Position numbers and translations under genes: made by a program
Origin: JAMXLO01 sp036265005
GTDB taxonomy: Bacteria; Pseudomonadota; Alphaproteobacteria; Acetobacterales; Acetobacteraceae
Direction: 5' to 3'
Length of the DNA stretch: 64,000 nt
Assembly: GCA_036265005.1 (NCBI GenBank)
Contig: DATAPW010000320.1
Span: 1-64,000, forward strand
Shown here: piece after piece, positions 42,963-52,312 of the stretch
How positions within the stretch are numbered: the stretch's first letter is position 1
Layout of the letters: every line of letters starts with the position of its first letter
Notes under the pieces: model-generated
What the model was told of the DNA's origin: nothing
The model's input: only the letters and a program-made list of their open reading frames with translations
Databases searched by the model: none

Positions 42963-44090
42963 ATGCGCATTCTGTATAGCCATCGCATCCAGTCCCGCGA
43001 CGGGCAGAGCGTACACGTTGAGGAACTGATCAGCGCGCTGCGGGCATTCGGCCACGAGGTCCTCGTGGTCGGGCCCGGCTTCTACGACAAGGCAGCGTTC
43101 GGCGGCGAAAGCGGGCTGGTGGCGCTGCTCCGCTCGCGCCTGCCGCGTGCATTGGGGGAACTGGCCGAGCTTGGCTACAACCTGCTGGCCTATTGGCGGT
43201 TGCGGCTGGCATGCCGGCGGTTTCAGCCGCAACTGATCTACGAGCGCTATAATCTGTATTACCTGGCCGGCACGCTGTTGTCGCGGCGCACCGGGGTAAG
43301 GCTATTTCTCGAGGTGAACGCACCGCTGGCGGACGAACGGGCGCGTCATGGCGGACTGGGGTTGCCTGGCCTGGCCCGTTGGCTCGAGCGTTACGTTTGG
43401 CAGTCTGCCGATCGCGTGCTGGCGGTGACCGGTGCACTGAAGGACATCATCGTCATGGCCGGGGTGCCGCCGACACGCATCGAGGTGGTGCCGAATGGCA
43501 TCGATCCCGGGCGGTTTGCCAACCTGCCCGAGCGGGAGCGGCACGACGACGCGGTGGTGCTGGGTTTTGTCGGCTTCGTGCGCGACTGGCACGGTTTGGA
43601 TGGGGTGATCGCGGCGATGGCGGCCGATGCGTCAGGGCCGCGGATCAGGCTGGATGTGGTCGGCGATGGCCCTGCCCTGCCGGCGCTGCGTCAGCAGGCA
43701 GAGGCTCTCGGCATCGCCGAGCGGGTGCGGTTCGCGGGACTGGTCGAGCACGAGTGGATCCCGGCAGTGGTCGCGAGCTTCGACATCGCGCTGCAGCCGC
43801 GCGTCGTGGCCTATGCATCGCCATTGAAGCTGTTCGAGTACATGGCCGCCGGCAAAGCGATCGTCGCGCCTGACCAGCCGAATATTCGCGAGGTACTGCA
43901 GGATGGCGCGACAGCGGTGCTGTTCGATCCGGCGCGGGACGGATCGATGTGGGAGGCGATCGGCCGCCTCGCTGCCGATCCGGCGATGCGTGCGCGGCTC
44001 GGCGAGGCCGCGCGGCGGGAGATCGAGCGCCGCGACTATACGTGGCGCGGCAACGCCGAACGGCTCATTCGCTGGGCAGCAATTCCTTGA
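42963..44090 (+). CDS. Glycosyltransferase family 4 protein
   Basis: The 375-residue GT-B enzyme shows an N-terminal acceptor domain with GQSVHVEELISALRAFGHEV, a central GIDPGRFANLPE block, LGFVGFVRDWHGLDGVIAAM and LKLFEYMAAGKAIVAPD in the donor domain. LFEYMAAGKAIVAPDQPNIR carries the donor-contacting glutamate. It starts eight bases after the BioF2-like gene and closes the plus-strand unit 40198-44090. Confidence 0.9.
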   Translation: MRILYSHRIQSRDGQSVHVEELISALRAFGHEVLVVGPGFYDKAAFGGESGLVALLRSRLPRALGELAELGYNLLAYWRLRLACRRFQPQLIYERYNLYYLAGTLLSRRTGVRLFLEVNAPLADERARHGGLGLPGLARWLERYVWQSADRVLAVTGALKDIIVMAGVPPTRIEVVPNGIDPGRFANLPERERHDDAVVLGFVGFVRDWHGLDGVIAAMAADASGPRIRLDVVGDGPALPALRQQAEALGIAERVRFAGLVEHEWIPAVVASFDIALQPRVVAYASPLKLFEYMAAGKAIVAPDQPNIREVLQDGATAVLFDPARDGSMWEAIGRLAADPAMRARLGEAARREIERRDYTWRGNAERLIRWAAIP

Positions 44091-44530
44091 GTTGCCGAGC
44101 CACGGCTCGCAGGGGCGCCAGCGATCGAGCCCTGATTTGTGAATCGGCTGGCGTACCTGCCACATGTTCGCGGTCTTGACCACCCGGTCACTCAGTTCGG
44201 GACACAGGCAGGCATCATCCCACTCGAGGCCGTAGAACGCGATCAGACGGCCGCTTGCGGCAGGTATCGGCAGTTCAGGCACGCCAAGCCGAGGACATGT
44301 GATACCCACGCTCGTTGATACCGACTCATCGATCCCACTGTCATGGCCGGGCGTGGGCCGGCCATCCACGTCGTCCTCGTCTGCGTGAGCCAAAAGACGT
44401 GGGTGGCCGGGCCACGCCCGGCCATGACAGTCGGCGAGACGTATGGGTCATCATCAATGAGGTTTGGTATGAGTCCGGCATTGTCGGGTTCGAGTTGCAC
44501 TCTGCGGGAACGGTACTGCAACGGCTGCTA
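44091..44530. other. Intergenic region with palindromic repeat
   Basis: This 440-base region between convergent genes holds the family A palindromic pair (44337-44431). No coding frame with family similarity, tRNA or clear terminator was found apart from the repeat. The repeat hairpin may itself act as a bidirectional terminator. Confidence 0.55.
44337..44431. repeat. Palindromic repeat pair, family A
   Basis: Two 36-base arms, 44337-44372 and 44396-44431, are inverted copies with two mismatches, around a 23-base spacer. The core TCATGGCCGGGCGTGGGCCG matches the family A unit at 16395-16421. It lies between two convergent genes. Confidence 0.85.
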
Positions 44531-45682
44531 TCACGCACTGGTCGGCGGGCCGATCGTTGCAGCCTCAGGCTCTGTCGCGTCGGTGCCATGACCATCAGGT
44601 CCGAGCCACCCGCGGAACCGATCAATGCAGCGCTGCGCCAGCCAACCTGCGCCGATTTCCGCCCAGTACAGCCGGTTCTCCGCATTCGCCATGCTGCGCT
44701 TGTAGCGATCCGCCCCGGCCAGAAAGTCGTACCGTATCGCCTGTTTGGCGACTGCCCACTGGATTGCCTGGTGATGGCAGGTCAGGCCCGGCTTTTGATG
44801 CCGTCCTGCAGCGGCGTAGTCGAAGCCGCTCTGATAAGCCAGCATCTGTCCACGAAAATGATAGTTGTAGAGGATACCGACAAGTTCACCGCCCGCAGTG
44901 ATCCGCAGCAACTCGGTCTCGCCACGCGGGAAGCCACGCTCGATCAGCGCATGGTGGAAGCGACCGAACCGCGGATTGGCAAATGCCCCAGGACGCCCTC
45001 GCCGGGTCCAGGTCGCTTGATGCAGCATCGCAAGCTCATCGAGGAAGCTCTGCGCCTGCGCAACAGAAGCCGCTCGCTGCATCGCAACGTCGCCGGTCGA
45101 GGCGTAGGCGCGATCAGAACGACGAAGCTGATAGCGTGCGTTGGCGCTCAACCCGGCAAGAAACCCGCCTTCCATTCCGTGGATCCGATCGAGATCCACG
45201 TATGGCGCTGAATGGGTCCGACTGATCCTGAGGCCCCCGCCCGACTCTGCCGCCGCGGCGAGCGTCGACTGATCGATGCCACTCAACACCAGCCGACGAG
45301 GCCGCCACGGGCGAGTTCCATCGACCCGCGCTACACGCGCTGCATGCAGGCAGTCGCCCAGCAGGCCGGCCGGCGCCTGTCGCGCTGTCAGGATGCCGTT
45401 GTATTCTATGTATACCGTATCGAGCGTGGAGACCCCGCCTTCCCCCAGCCAGAGTACCCGGCGGCCGGTGCGGCTGCGACGACGGTTGAACAGCGCCATG
45501 GCCACCAGTCGGCCGTCCAGCACGGCCTCCAGCAGGACTGGGTCAGAGAATCGTTCCTCCGCCAGACAACCCATCCATGTCCAGCTCTGGAAGAACGAGC
45601 AGTCCGATCGGGCCTCCAGTTCTCGCCAGCGGTCCCCGAGGGCGATCCAGTCGGTGACGCGGGACAGGGTGATCGAGGTCAT
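44531..45682 (-). CDS. GNAT-family (BioF2/FemAB-like) acyltransferase
   Basis: The 383-residue protein is a second CelD/BioF2-like GNAT: SDCSFFQSWTWMGCLAEERF at the start, GLSANARYQLRRSDRAYAST in the middle, and RITAGGELVGILYNYHFRGQ, GLTCHHQAIQWAVAKQAIRY and FLAGADRYKRSMAN at the end. These motifs parallel the gene at 41863-42954. It overlaps the upstream glycosyltransferase by four bases. An acyl transfer to polysaccharide or cell-wall intermediates is likely, not proven. Confidence 0.85.
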   Translation of the reverse strand: MTSITLSRVTDWIALGDRWRELEARSDCSFFQSWTWMGCLAEERFSDPVLLEAVLDGRLVAMALFNRRRSRTGRRVLWLGEGGVSTLDTVYIEYNGILTARQAPAGLLGDCLHAARVARVDGTRPWRPRRLVLSGIDQSTLAAAAESGGGLRISRTHSAPYVDLDRIHGMEGGFLAGLSANARYQLRRSDRAYASTGDVAMQRAASVAQAQSFLDELAMLHQATWTRRGRPGAFANPRFGRFHHALIERGFPRGETELLRITAGGELVGILYNYHFRGQMLAYQSGFDYAAAGRHQKPGLTCHHQAIQWAVAKQAIRYDFLAGADRYKRSMANAENRLYWAEIGAGWLAQRCIDRFRGWLGPDGHGTDATEPEAATIGPPTSA

Positions 45683-46782
45683 GCGACTGCCCGGGTCGTG
45701 GCCCCATCGAACAACGCCTGGTACGCAGCGATCATCGTCGCCTGGTCAAATTCCGCGACCGCCTTCGCACGATTGGCGGATCCGAGCTCGATGCACAGCT
45801 CGTGGTCAGTGGCCAACGCCGCGATATCCCGCGCCAAAACTGCCTCATCATGACCGGTCACGAAGCGTCGGTTCACGCCTGCCACCATCACCGCCACATC
45901 GCCGACGTCGGTTGCGACAATCGGCAGTCCCGCAGCCATCGCCTCGATCACCGACAGCGGCATCTGCTCGGTATCAGAGGACAGCGCGAAGATGTCGAAG
46001 TCGCGATAGAGCGCGGCAGGATCGTCGATATGCCCGCTGAACCGAACCCGCGCGCCAATCCCCAACTCGGCGGCAAGCTGTTCGAGAGCCGGACGCTCCG
46101 GGCCATCGCCAACGATCACCAGCCGCGCCGGCATGGCATCCGCCACGCGGCGAAAGGCGTGCAGCAGCCGCGGGAGGTTCTTCTCCCGCCGTAGCGCCGC
46201 GACGGTTCCGATGACCGGACCATTGTCGGACGACCGCTGCCTCTCGCGCTCGGCGAAGCGGGCGAGGTCGATGCCGTTCGGCACGTAACGCACGCGCTGC
46301 GGATCGAGGCGCCAAATCTCGGTGGCGATCCGCCACAGGGTGCGCGACGGCAACACCACCGTACTGCGCGCCAGCACCAGCCGTCGTGTCAGCACGCGAC
46401 GACGGATCTGGTTCGCACGTTCCTCTGGCCCGAAACCGTCCTCGACATGGATATGCCGAGCAAGCCGGGGAACATTGGCCATCGCCCACTCGATCGAACC
46501 CCAGTTGTAGGTGACCAGCACATCTGGGGCGAGTCCTCGCAACCGGCGGCGAAAACGCAGGACATTGCCGATTGTCGCTCCCTTCGGCACCCGGATATGC
46601 TCCAGCCGGATATCGAGCCCCGGCGTCAGACGCTTCGCGCATGCGTAGTCGTCATCCATCGCCACGACGATGTGCCGATAGCGACGACCGAAGCTGTTGG
46701 CCAAGGCGGCGAAACGCATTTGTGCCCCGCCGACGGCAAACGTCGCGAACACGTGCAACAGCAGCGGCGCCACATTCCCCAT
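45679..46782 (-). CDS. Glycosyltransferase family 4 protein
   Basis: The 367-residue GT-B enzyme has FATFAVGGAQMRFAALANSF near the N terminus, a central VRYVPNGIDLARFAE, IGTVAALRREKNLPRLLHAF, LVIVGDGPERPALEQLAAEL, and SSDTEQMPLSVIEAMAAGLP with VATDVGDVAVMV in the donor domain. VGGAQ-type starts are common in glycosyltransferases of XrtA-type clusters. It sits between the hybrid oxidoreductase remnant (three-base gap) and the BioF2-like gene (four-base overlap). Confidence 0.92.
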   Translation of the reverse strand: MGNVAPLLLHVFATFAVGGAQMRFAALANSFGRRYRHIVVAMDDDYACAKRLTPGLDIRLEHIRVPKGATIGNVLRFRRRLRGLAPDVLVTYNWGSIEWAMANVPRLARHIHVEDGFGPEERANQIRRRVLTRRLVLARSTVVLPSRTLWRIATEIWRLDPQRVRYVPNGIDLARFAERERQRSSDNGPVIGTVAALRREKNLPRLLHAFRRVADAMPARLVIVGDGPERPALEQLAAELGIGARVRFSGHIDDPAALYRDFDIFALSSDTEQMPLSVIEAMAAGLPIVATDVGDVAVMVAGVNRRFVTGHDEAVLARDIAALATDHELCIELGSANRAKAVAEFDQATMIAAYQALFDGATTRAVA

Positions 46783-46785
46783 TGG

Positions 46786-47415
46786 TCAGGTAGCATGAAC
46801 CCGTATGGCGCGACCATGGAACCGCGCAGGGCCGGCCACCGGAGGCCAACCGAGGTCGCGCTTGGCATCATCGCAATTGAAGGTCGCGCTGAGGCCACGT
46901 TCAGTGAACATCCAATGGCCGAACTGCCTTGCTGCCATTTGCCGCAGCGGAACGTTATAGATGCAGCCTACGAAGTTTGGCCGGCCAAGGGTGCGTCCGG
47001 TAATCAATCGCTGCAGCCGGACGAAGGCAGGATGATGCACGAAATTCTGGTTGACGCCGAGTACTGCACTGTGCTGTTCAGCGGCCGCCAATAGCTCCGT
47101 GCAGGCATCACCGCTGGCAGCGAACGGCTTCTCCATGAATACGGACTTGCCGGCCGCGAGCATCGGCAACGCAGCATCGCGATGCAGCGGGGGTGGTACA
47201 AGCACATGCGCACAATCGAATGCTGCCTCCGCCAGCGCCTCAGGGACCGAGCCCGACGTGAATTCGGCATCGCAGGAGCGTGCCAGACTCTCAGCCAGCG
47301 CACGATTCGGATCGACGACAGTGGTGACCCTTACGCCAGCAATCGACCGCAATGCCTCGGCATGGGCATGGGAGATGTTGCCGGCACCGATCAGGGCGAT
47401 GCGCCTTGTCACCAC
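46786..47415 (-). pseudogene. Truncated Gfo/Idh/MocA oxidoreductase joined to an epimerase tail
   Basis: From GTG 47415 (or 47412) the frame codes for a Gfo/Idh/MocA Rossmann domain (RRIALIGAGNISHAHAEALR, FMEKPFAASGDACTELLAAA, GVNQNFVHHPAFVRLQ) and the start of the second domain up to QFGHWMF. From about 46905 the sequence becomes LSATFNCDDAKRDLGWPP, which fits the C terminus of NAD-dependent epimerases. The product is 209 residues against about 330-380 for the family. A deletion that joined two neighbouring genes in frame explains this best. The frame is still open, so a hybrid protein could be made, but the oxidoreductase substrate domain is lost. Confidence 0.65.
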
Positions 47416-47513
47416 GTGTCTCCGCCTACTTGGACCGTGTCCGCGTCCTCTTGTGCTGCCGGGATGGTTCCGGTGTAAAGACGTCGGTTTCTTTGGCTGG
47501 TACGGTGAACTGC

Positions 47514-48461
47514 ATGAATGATCGAAGCAGGCGGCGGCGTTTGTCGGCCTGCCTCCTTGTCGGATGGCTGACGGCCTGCACGGCAGAACCAAGTGCAGGC
47601 GGCGTGCTGATAGTCGGACCTGGCCAGCATCTGACCTTGCCGAGCCAGGCCGCCGCCGTGGCCAAGCCAGGTGACGTAATCCGGATTGCGGCAGGCAATT
47701 ACACCGATTGCGCCACCTGGCGCACCAACGGATTGACCATTGAAGCCACCGGATCGGGCGCCGTGCTGTCCGATAAATCCTGTGGCGGCAAGGCAATCTT
47801 CATCACACTGGGCAGCGACATTACGGTCCGCAACCTGACCTTTGCCCGTGCCAGGGTGCCCGACCGCAATGGCGCCGGCATCCGTGCCGAGGGTCGCAAT
47901 CTCACCGTGGAGCACAGCCGGTTCATCGACAACGAGAATGGCATTCTCGCCGGAGCGGTCAGCGGCAGCACGATCCGCATCACCGACAGCGAATTCCGCG
48001 GCAACGGCAGGTGCGATCCGGTCTGCGCCCACGGCATTTACGTGAATGGGATCGACAAGCTGGATATAGAACGCTCGCGCTTCACCGATCAACACGTGGG
48101 CCATCACATCAAGTCGCGTGCCTTGAACACCGTTCTGATCGACAACGACATCACCGACGGGACGGACGGAGATTCGAGTTATCTTGTCGATATCCCTAAT
48201 GGCGGCAACCTGGTTATGCGGGGTAACCGGATGCAGAAAGGCGCCCGAAGCAGCAACACGGGTACCGCGGTCTCGATCGGCGCCGAGGGTGTCAAGAACC
48301 CCACCCAGGAGTTGGTCATCCGCGACAACCGCTTCGCCAGCGATCTGCCGGAACCGACCGTGTTCGTGCGCAACCTCACCACGACACCTGCAGTACTGTC
48401 CGGCAATCACCTCCAAGGCCGCGTCACGCCCCTGGTCGGTCCCGGTACCGTCAGTCCCTGA
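47514..48461 (+). CDS. Right-handed beta-helix lipoprotein, pectate-lyase-like
   Basis: The 315-residue product has a lipoprotein-type signal (LSACLLVGWLTAC; lipobox LTAC) and a right-handed parallel beta-helix: LPSQAAAVAKPGDVIRIAAG is the usual entry turn, and repeats such as NLTVEHSRFIDNENGILAG, TIRITDSEFRGNG and LDIERSRFTDQ follow. Such proteins bind or cleave polysaccharides. The start at 47514 begins the signal. It faces the exosortase gene and their 3' ends overlap by 11 bases. It ends without a PEP-CTERM tail. A role in trimming or binding the exopolysaccharide is likely. Confidence 0.82.
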   Translation: MNDRSRRRRLSACLLVGWLTACTAEPSAGGVLIVGPGQHLTLPSQAAAVAKPGDVIRIAAGNYTDCATWRTNGLTIEATGSGAVLSDKSCGGKAIFITLGSDITVRNLTFARARVPDRNGAGIRAEGRNLTVEHSRFIDNENGILAGAVSGSTIRITDSEFRGNGRCDPVCAHGIYVNGIDKLDIERSRFTDQHVGHHIKSRALNTVLIDNDITDGTDGDSSYLVDIPNGGNLVMRGNRMQKGARSSNTGTAVSIGAEGVKNPTQELVIRDNRFASDLPEPTVFVRNLTTTPAVLSGNHLQGRVTPLVGPGTVSP

Positions 48462-50001
48462 CGTTGTCAGCACCGGCGAGCCGCTCGATCAGCCCGCCTA
48501 GCGTGGGCTCGGACTCCAGGAACATGGCAATGCTGTTGATCGCCTCGCGGCGATCCAAACTCCCCAACCCAGGCGAGTCACCTTCCGCGGTCACCACCGC
48601 GAGCACCGGCGAATAGCGTGAGCCGACAATGCTGCTCCAGGCCTGGCGTGCCCGCGCCACGATTCCGCCTTGCGCCGGCCTGCCCTGCATCCAGACGCCG
48701 GCGGCAGCCACACGGACCGGGTTATTCGTCACGGTCAGTCGCCATGCATTCCGAGGGCTGTTCGGCACCGCCAGTGGGTGCGATTCGATATCCTCGGCGT
48801 CCTCCAGCCTGGTCAGGCGGCGTTGCTCCGCGTTGACCCGGGTGACGGTACTGCGTGGTGAAAACACCTCGATGCTGACCGTGACGACACCACCCTGGCA
48901 GGCGAAACGTTGGACGATCATGCGGCCTGGAGCATCAAGACCTGCCGTCAATGGTGCTGGTTGCGACGAGCATGCGCCTGACGGGACCAGAGTCGGCAGG
49001 TCAGATGTCATGTCGGGCATTGCGGCGCGATTGAACTGAGCAGCCACGGCTGGTCCTATCGCTGCCAGTACCACCAGGGTCGCAGCGCCTAGCAACGCCG
49101 GACGCAGATGATTGCCGTATGGTTCGCGCACGGTGCGTGGCTGGGGTGGGCCGAACTGATCCTCGCGGAACGGCAGGCCAAGGGCGATCAGTATCAGAAT
49201 GACGATGGAAAAAAAGATCCAACCATACAAAACATGATCGGTTTCCGCCGCCTCTGCACTGCCGAGGTAATGGCCAAGCGCGACGATCCCCAGAGCGCGA
49301 AAACCATTGGCGATGATCGGTACGATAATCGACGCAACGATGAAAACCGTCCGCTTCAGGGTACTGCGGTACATGATCAGCGAATAGAGGAATCCAAAGG
49401 CGATGGCGGCGATCAGGAAGCGCAGTCCGGCGCAGGCCTCGGCGATCAGGAACGTGCCTTCGGGGATCTCGATGACATAGCCGTCTATGTAGGCCGGAAT
49501 GCCCAGTATCGGCAGGCCGTGGCGCACGAAGGCGGTGGTGAAGTCTTGCAGTTGCGGCGTGATGAAGGCGCCGAACGGCACCAGGAAATACAGATACAGC
49601 AGCGGTCCGGCGAGCTGCCACCACAGGCGCAGTCCCAGTACGGCAAAGAACAGCAACTCGACGAAGGTCATCGCGACCAGCTGCCGTCCTTCCATGATGC
49701 CCAGCCGCTCGGCTACCAGCCAGGCGAATGCCAGCGGGATGCCGGCAACCGCTGCCACCGGCAGCGGATTGGCCACCGCGTCGCGCAGGATCTCGCGGCG
49801 ATCCCACAGCAGATAGACGACGATGGGTATGACCAGGAAGCAATGGTTGTAGGCGGTCGAACTGTCCCACACTGAGACGGCTGCAACGATTTCGCTGTTG
49901 AACAGCAGGCCGAGCGCCAGCAGCCCGGCGCCGATCGCGACGACGGGACCGCTGCGCCACATATCGGTAAGGCCGGCCGCGGCAAGTGCGCGCACGTTCA
50001 T
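48451..50001 (-). CDS. xrtA: Exosortase A with fused EpsI-type domain
   Basis: The 516-residue membrane protein combines exosortase A (about residues 1-285, eight or so membrane segments) and an EpsI/DUF3485 domain (about residues 310-516). Candidate catalytic residues are C190 (AEACAGLRFL), R235 (ANGFRALGIV) and H256 (TDHVLYGW). Exosortases process the PEP-CTERM sorting signal of exported proteins in exopolysaccharide-producing Gram-negative bacteria. The C-terminal EpsI part is periplasmic. The start at 50001 overlaps the stop of the upstream glycosyltransferase by four bases. No PEP-CTERM protein is in the window. Confidence 0.92.
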   Translation of the reverse strand: MNVRALAAAGLTDMWRSGPVVAIGAGLLALGLLFNSEIVAAVSVWDSSTAYNHCFLVIPIVVYLLWDRREILRDAVANPLPVAAVAGIPLAFAWLVAERLGIMEGRQLVAMTFVELLFFAVLGLRLWWQLAGPLLYLYFLVPFGAFITPQLQDFTTAFVRHGLPILGIPAYIDGYVIEIPEGTFLIAEACAGLRFLIAAIAFGFLYSLIMYRSTLKRTVFIVASIIVPIIANGFRALGIVALGHYLGSAEAAETDHVLYGWIFFSIVILILIALGLPFREDQFGPPQPRTVREPYGNHLRPALLGAATLVVLAAIGPAVAAQFNRAAMPDMTSDLPTLVPSGACSSQPAPLTAGLDAPGRMIVQRFACQGGVVTVSIEVFSPRSTVTRVNAEQRRLTRLEDAEDIESHPLAVPNSPRNAWRLTVTNNPVRVAAAGVWMQGRPAQGGIVARARQAWSSIVGSRYSPVLAVVTAEGDSPGLGSLDRREAINSIAMFLESEPTLGGLIERLAGADNVRD

Positions 50002-51245
50002 ACCGGCAGGTCCGAATGGGTTGGCACGGATCGCATCACCTCTCCCACCGGCGATGCCACGCCGAACAACCGATCGAGCGGTCGCAGCATCGCGGACCAT
50101 TGGTGAGCAGTCTCGACGGCACAGCGTGCATGGGCACCCATCGTTGCATGCCGGCCGTCGAGCACGTCAGCGATCCTTTTGACCGTCTCATCCATTCCGC
50201 TTGCCAACAGGATATCCTGACCGGGCACGGCACGCACGCCCTCGAATGCCTCAGGCGTGGCGACGACCGGCCTGGCCATCGCCATTGCCTCCAGCACCTT
50301 GTTCTGAATGCCTCGTGCGATCCGCAGCGGCGCGACCACCACGTCGGCGGAGGCAAGCCAGGGACGGGTGTCGGCGACGCGGCCGGTCACCTGCACGCCA
50401 GAAAGCGTCGCAAGCTCCCGCACGTCGTGTGTCGGGCTGGAGCCGACGATCCAGAAGCGCGCAGTCGGCACATGCTGGCGCAGTGCCGGCAGAACCTGGC
50501 GCGCAAACCATTGCACCGCGTCGATGTTCGGCCGGTAGTCCATGCGACCGGTGAAAACGATATCCGCTCCCTCGCCCACAAACGGTGGCGGATAGCGGCG
50601 CTCCGGGGAGAAGTAGTCGAAATCAACGCCGTTGGAGATCCAACCGGTGCGCTGGATGGTCTCCGGCGCAAGCGTGACGAAGCGCTGCCATTCATGCTCC
50701 GATACGAACAGACTGTGGTCGAACCGTGCGGCGGCGAGTCGCTCATGAGCAAGCAGGGTGCGGCCCTCGCGTGCCCAGATCGCCCGTGCCGGAAAGCGCG
50801 CAGTCTCGGCATACGCAGTCCATTTTTCCGAATCGACATCCACCATGTCGAGAATGCGCCGCGTGCCTTCAGCGTACATGACATAGCCGGCCATGGCGGA
50901 TGAAAACACGAAGACATCCTGGATGGCGGGATCGCCCAGCTTGGTGTCCACCCATTGCTTCAGCCGCCGGTCGTGGAAGTACCCCAGCGAGAGCGGTTGG
51001 CCGCGCCGCAGCCGCAGCAACGCCTTGAGCCTCTGCATGCGGCCATCGAGCGGAAAGCACGCGAAGTCAGCACAATGCGATCGCAACTCGGCGAGATGCT
51101 GCCGATCGGCCGGATCGTCGATGAAGCAGCCGAGATGGATGCGATGCGAGCGCGCCAGATGACGGAAGATGTTCCAAGCACGTATTTTGTCGCCCTTGTC
51201 GGGCGGGTACGGCACGCGATGCGACAGGAACAGCAGGTCGCGCAT
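49998..51245 (-). CDS. XrtA/PEP-CTERM-system glycosyltransferase (TIGR03087-like)
   Basis: The 415-residue GT-B enzyme begins with LFLSHRVPYPPDKGDKIRAW, the signature of the sugar transferases that accompany exosortase A. Later blocks are NGVDFDYFSPE, IVFTGRMDYRPNIDAVQWFA, FWIVGSSPTHDVRELA and RIARGIQNKVLEAMAMARPV. It should add one sugar to the exopolysaccharide repeat unit. The start at 51245 matches the family N terminus. It is coupled to the exosortase gene by a four-base overlap. Confidence 0.9.
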   Translation of the reverse strand: MRDLLFLSHRVPYPPDKGDKIRAWNIFRHLARSHRIHLGCFIDDPADRQHLAELRSHCADFACFPLDGRMQRLKALLRLRRGQPLSLGYFHDRRLKQWVDTKLGDPAIQDVFVFSSAMAGYVMYAEGTRRILDMVDVDSEKWTAYAETARFPARAIWAREGRTLLAHERLAAARFDHSLFVSEHEWQRFVTLAPETIQRTGWISNGVDFDYFSPERRYPPPFVGEGADIVFTGRMDYRPNIDAVQWFARQVLPALRQHVPTARFWIVGSSPTHDVRELATLSGVQVTGRVADTRPWLASADVVVAPLRIARGIQNKVLEAMAMARPVVATPEAFEGVRAVPGQDILLASGMDETVKRIADVLDGRHATMGAHARCAVETAHQWSAMLRPLDRLFGVASPVGEVMRSVPTHSDLPV

Positions 51246-51250
51246 AGTGG

Positions 51251-52282
51251 TCAGCCGAGCCCACGCACGATCGGCGGCCCGAGCAGATTGGCGACGGGCA
51301 GCGGCAGGCGCTTCCAGGCGGCGATGAACAGTCGATATTTCGGGTTGAGAGGATTGTGGTCCGGTATGGCGGCGCCCGGCGCCAGGCGGTAGCGGTAGGG
51401 CAAGGGCGACGGCGTGAATCCCCAGTTGCGTTTGAAGGCGAAGGCTCCGGTGCCGAGCTTGCTGCGGCCGAAGTCGAACAGGCGGCAGTCCCGGTCGGCG
51501 GCGCGACGCATCACTTCCCAATACATGAAGTCGTTTCCCGCCCGATGGCGGGCCTCCGTTGTGCCGCCACCGTAATAGGGCAGCACCTCGTCGCGAAAGT
51601 AGAAATTCATCACCGAGGCAATTGGCTGCTCCGCGTCCAGCACCGTGACGATATCACTGCAATCGCTGAACATCGTGCCAAGGATGGCAAAATATCGCCG
51701 GGAGAACACTGGTGTGCCCAGATTTCGCACGCTTTCGGCATAGATCCGATGCAGCACGGCGACATCCCGGTGACTCACCGACGACAATCCGTTCTGGATG
51801 CCCTTGCGCACCATGGCGCGTTGCTTGCGCGGTATTGCCTTCATGTTCCCGTCATGGTCGCCCACAATGGATTTGCGGAACGTGACATAGAGATCCGAAC
51901 GGACGACCCAGTCGCTGTCGATGTCATCGCGATCACGCAACTCGACCGCGGAGGCGCCAAGGCGTTCGCGCAAAGCGCCGGAGTGCCCCTCCAGGGCGGC
52001 AGCGGTTTCACGATCTATCGCAAGTGGACCGCCATAGACACAAAATGGGGTGGACACCAACGTGTTGCCGAATAGCCGTGACCTGACATGGACCAGCGGC
52101 AGCACGCCGACGATGGCGCCATCCTGTTCGGCGAGCGTGTAATGACTGCGATGGCCGAACGCATTCTCGATCACCTGTGCCCAGGCGGCTCGATGGAAGA
52201 AGCTGCCATTCGGCATGGACAGGACGAAGGCATCCCAGGCAGGCGCACTGACATCATCCAGCGGTCGCAGTCGGATCGCCAT
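51251..52282 (-). CDS. FemAB-like XrtA/PEP-CTERM-system-associated protein
   Basis: The 343-residue protein is a FemAB-type GNAT-fold protein: AWDAFVLSMPNGSFFHRAAW at the N terminus, KAIPRKQRAMVRKGIQNGLS in the middle, and YYGGGTTEARHRAGNDFMYW with FDFGRSKLGTGAFAFKRNWG at the end. These match the FemAB-related proteins encoded in exosortase A loci. It may transfer an amino acid or acyl group to the polysaccharide or a cell-wall intermediate. It lies five bases upstream of the glycosyltransferase gene and 30 bases downstream of the deacetylase. Confidence 0.9.
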   Translation of the reverse strand: MAIRLRPLDDVSAPAWDAFVLSMPNGSFFHRAAWAQVIENAFGHRSHYTLAEQDGAIVGVLPLVHVRSRLFGNTLVSTPFCVYGGPLAIDRETAAALEGHSGALRERLGASAVELRDRDDIDSDWVVRSDLYVTFRKSIVGDHDGNMKAIPRKQRAMVRKGIQNGLSSVSHRDVAVLHRIYAESVRNLGTPVFSRRYFAILGTMFSDCSDIVTVLDAEQPIASVMNFYFRDEVLPYYGGGTTEARHRAGNDFMYWEVMRRAADRDCRLFDFGRSKLGTGAFAFKRNWGFTPSPLPYRYRLAPGAAIPDHNPLNPKYRLFIAAWKRLPLPVANLLGPPIVRGLG

Positions 52283-52312
52283 TGAATGGGACTCAGGGCA
52301 CGCGAGAGTGCG

